Shown here in pieces: positions 5,098 through 6,858 of a DNA stretch of 6,858 bases. Under the pieces are notes generated by a model, which ran no database searches, was not told the DNA's origin, and saw only the letters and a list, made by a program, of their open reading frames with translations. Each line of letters starts with the position of its first letter. The first letter of the stretch is position 1. Origin of the DNA: Dehalococcoidia bacterium (GTDB lineage: Bacteria > Chloroflexota > Dehalococcoidia > Dehalococcoidales > G020351185); the NCBI GenBank assembly GCA_030635945.1, contig DAOVXW010000032.1, forward strand, positions 1-6,858, written 5' to 3'. The translations under genes and the position numbers were made by a program.

Positions 5098-6810
5098 ATG
5101 AGCGTTATTGACGAAGTCAAGCAAAAAACAGATATTGTAGATGTTGCCAGCCAGTACACCACCCTGACAAAATCGGGGCGAAACTTCAAGGCTATATGTC
5201 CATTTCACAGCGAGAAGCATCCCTCTTTTTTCATCTATCCGGAACAGCAGAGTTGGCATTGTTTTGGTGCTTGCAATACCGGCGGCGATGTCTTTTCGCT
5301 TATTATGAAGAAGGAAGGGCTGGACTTCGGTGAGGTTCTGAGACACACCGCCGAAATAGCTGGCGTTACCCTTCCCTCAAGAGCCGGGCAGGCAACGGAT
5401 AAAGAAAAGAACGATAGGCTATACAGGATTAACGAATTATCGGCTGATTATTTTCATCAGCTATTATTAACCTCGCCATCTGCCGAAAAGACGAGAAGTT
5501 ATATAACCAGGAGGGGAATATCGAATCAATCCGTCAACGCTTTCAACCTGGGCTATAGCCCCAACAGCTGGGATTCCCTCCGTCAATATCTTATGGAAAG
5601 AGATTATACAGAAGCCGAGCTTATTACCGCCGGTTTGATTATAGAGGTAGAATCCGCAGCCAGCCATGACCGCTTCCGCAACCGGCTGATGTTCCCTATA
5701 AATGATGCCAAGGGTAGAACAATCGGCTTCGGCGCCAGGGTACTGGATGATTCTATGCCCAAATACACAAATTCTCCCGATACACCATTATTTTACAAGA
5801 GCAGCTGCCTCTATGGAATAGACCTTGCAAGGGAAGCCATCCGCCAGCAGGATATGGCTGTTATCGTTGAGGGTTACATGGACGTTATCGCCGCCCATGA
5901 TAACGGATTTGGTAACGTAATCGCTTCAATGGGGACTGCAATTGCAGACAGGCAGGTAAGCAACCTGAAAAAGCTGTCTAAAAATATAGTTCTCGCTCTG
6001 GATGCCGATACCGCCGGTGAAGAGGCTGCGCTGAGAGGCATTATCTTTGAAAACAGCCTGGGCGCCGAGGTAAAGGTTGCCATACTGCCCAAAGGCAGAG
6101 ACCCGGATGATGTTATCCGTGAATCAAAAGATACCTGGCAAAGCCTTATAAATGAAGCAATACCGGTTATGGATTATACCTTTGACCGTGTAACTGCAGG
6201 GCTTGACCTCAATACCGCCCGCGATAAATCCCTGGCGGTAGACAGGCTGTTGCCCATTATTAGCCAGATGAATGATTTAATACGTAAATCACATTATTTT
6301 CAGAAGTTAGCAAGGTTAGCTGATATAACTCCAAACCAGCTACAAATGATCTTCAAAAACAAAGCTGCAGAACGTAACCACGGTAAATCTTTTAATAAAG
6401 GTAATAAGGTAGCTGCTGCACCCAGTCATAATATACTTACTTCAAATCCGCGCGAGGAATACTATCTATCGCTTCTGCTTCAGCACCCGGAGTTAAAAAC
6501 TTTGTCCAGCAGTATAATGCCTGAATATTTTGAAAACAGCGAGAACCGCGAAATCTTCAATGCCTATCTTTCGACTGAAAACATTTCTTCCCTAAAGGAA
6601 ACTCTTGATGATTTTATCCGTGAACACCTTGACAGCCTTGTAGCAAAAAGCCTGCCGGATAAAAACTTAGAGGGCAGGCTCTCCGATTGCATCCTTCTTT
6701 TAAAGAAAGAGTCCTTGAATCTTTGCGTATTGCTAGAGAAGAAAATGAAGCTGAGAATATTTTTGTCAACGTTATTAAGGCCTGGGCTCAACTTAGATTA
6801 TATCTTGTAA
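5098..6810 (+). CDS. dnaG: DNA primase, C-terminal end uncertain
   Basis: This is the primase that lays RNA primers at the replication fork and is recruited by the DnaB helicase. The annotated frame gives 570 residues. The N-terminal CHC2 zinc domain has Cys34, His37, Cys55 and Cys59; the last pair is C-x3-C (CFGACNTGGD) instead of the usual C-x2-C. The TOPRIM catalytic core shows VIVEGYMD with Glu258 and ALDADTAG with Asp302 and Asp304. The basic core motifs RNRLMFPI (194-201) and YTNSPDTPLFYK (223-234) are also present. A linker at about 421-450 leads into a helical C-terminal helicase-binding region (EEYYLSLLLQHPEL, then SENREIFNAY). The start matches the family N-terminus exactly but has no Shine-Dalgarno. 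After LSDCILLLKKE (528-538) the sequence stops looking like primase and ends at a stop at 6808-6810. The true C-terminus may instead lie in the -1 frame. Confidence 0.9.
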   Translation: MSVIDEVKQKTDIVDVASQYTTLTKSGRNFKAICPFHSEKHPSFFIYPEQQSWHCFGACNTGGDVFSLIMKKEGLDFGEVLRHTAEIAGVTLPSRAGQATDKEKNDRLYRINELSADYFHQLLLTSPSAEKTRSYITRRGISNQSVNAFNLGYSPNSWDSLRQYLMERDYTEAELITAGLIIEVESAASHDRFRNRLMFPINDAKGRTIGFGARVLDDSMPKYTNSPDTPLFYKSSCLYGIDLAREAIRQQDMAVIVEGYMDVIAAHDNGFGNVIASMGTAIADRQVSNLKKLSKNIVLALDADTAGEEAALRGIIFENSLGAEVKVAILPKGRDPDDVIRESKDTWQSLINEAIPVMDYTFDRVTAGLDLNTARDKSLAVDRLLPIISQMNDLIRKSHYFQKLARLADITPNQLQMIFKNKAAERNHGKSFNKGNKVAAAPSHNILTSNPREEYYLSLLLQHPELKTLSSSIMPEYFENSENREIFNAYLSTENISSLKETLDDFIREHLDSLVAKSLPDKNLEGRLSDCILLLKKESLNLCVLLEKKMKLRIFLSTLLRPGLNLDYIL

Positions 6811-6858
6811 CAAAAGCTGGGATTCCCTTTGAAGAATTAAATATAGATCCGGATGATT
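6687..6858 (+). CDS. Unrecognised open frame overlapping the dnaG end, 3'-partial
   Basis: In the -1 frame relative to dnaG, sequence is open from 6663 to the window end, about 65 codons. From 6699 it reads as ordinary soluble protein: FKERVLESLRIAREEN, then EAENIFVNVIKAWAQL, then RLYLVTKAGIPFEELN. Codon choice is natural (many GAA, GAT, GCT, ATT). The competing dnaG frame over the same bases is oddly hydrophobic and leucine-rich. This could be the true C-terminus of DnaG reached by a -1 shift, or a separate gene. The only plausible own start is TTG at 6687, with a poor Shine-Dalgarno (AGAGGG, 12 bases upstream). I do not recognise the family. It does not look like the N-terminus of the sigma factor RpoD, which often follows primase. 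Confidence 0.4.
   Translation, partial: MHPSFKERVLESLRIAREENEAENIFVNVIKAWAQLRLYLVTKAGIPFEELNIDPDD
6699..6705 (+). promoter_or_regulatory. Candidate -1 slippery heptamer T TTA AAG in dnaG
   Basis: TTTAAAG is in the correct phase (T TTA AAG, codons Leu535-Lys536) for tandem -1 slippage to TTT AAA, after which GAA AGA GTC CTT would be read. It lies exactly where the primase-like frame gives way to the other frame. The only downstream pairing I see is weak (AAAGA 6706-6710 with TCTTT 6720-6724) and begins too close. An upstream AGAGGGCAGG (6669-6678) is farther away than a typical stimulator. So the heptamer is real, but its function is speculative. Confidence 0.3.

Noticed and set aside
1..6858. 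CRISPR array, insertion sequence, tRNA or phage elements
   Set aside because: I searched by eye for spaced direct repeats, terminal inverted repeats with a transposase, and tRNA-like ends, and saw none; nearly all bases are in housekeeping genes.

Overview
The window looks like chromosomal core DNA from a bacterium, most likely Chloroflexota of the Dehalococcoidia type. That placement is an inference: it rests on the protein character and on my memory of the ppsA-dgt-dnaG neighbourhood in that group, not on a search. I see no mobile element, CRISPR array, tRNA, rRNA or phage gene.

The layout is two divergent transcription units leaving one short intergenic region at about 1544-1711. Leftward (minus strand) run a bifunctional-nuclease (BFN/DUF151) family gene (965-1543), a small AtpZ-type ATP synthase accessory membrane protein (665-889), and atpB, the F0 subunit a (1-665, cut by the window edge before its essential arginine region). 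The last two overlap by one base (TAGTG), with a strong Shine-Dalgarno sequence that fixes a GTG start for atpB. The rest of the F0F1 operon should lie beyond position 1.

Rightward (plus strand) run a phosphoenolpyruvate synthase (ppsA, 1712-3970), a dGTP triphosphohydrolase of the HD family (dgt, 3967-5007, ATGA overlap with ppsA), and DNA primase (dnaG, from 5098). The dgt-dnaG gap is about 90 AT-rich bases. It holds a perfect TATAAT only 8 bases before the dnaG ATG and no Shine-Dalgarno, which suggests a leaderless dnaG transcript.

The divergent region contains two near-consensus sigma-70-type promoters back to back. Their -35 elements form a perfect inverted repeat (CTGTCAA...TTGACAG), and a second, nested palindrome lies between them, so a shared operator is possible.

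Functionally the window joins energy metabolism (ATP synthase, PEP synthesis) with nucleotide-pool control and replication initiation (dGTPase, primase). The most unusual spot is the 3' end of dnaG. The primase-like reading frame turns un-primase-like just after a T TTA AAG heptamer at 6699-6705, while the -1 frame becomes protein-like and stays open to the window end. This could be a programmed frameshift, an indel, or an overlapping new gene. No clearly new defence or mobile system is visible.
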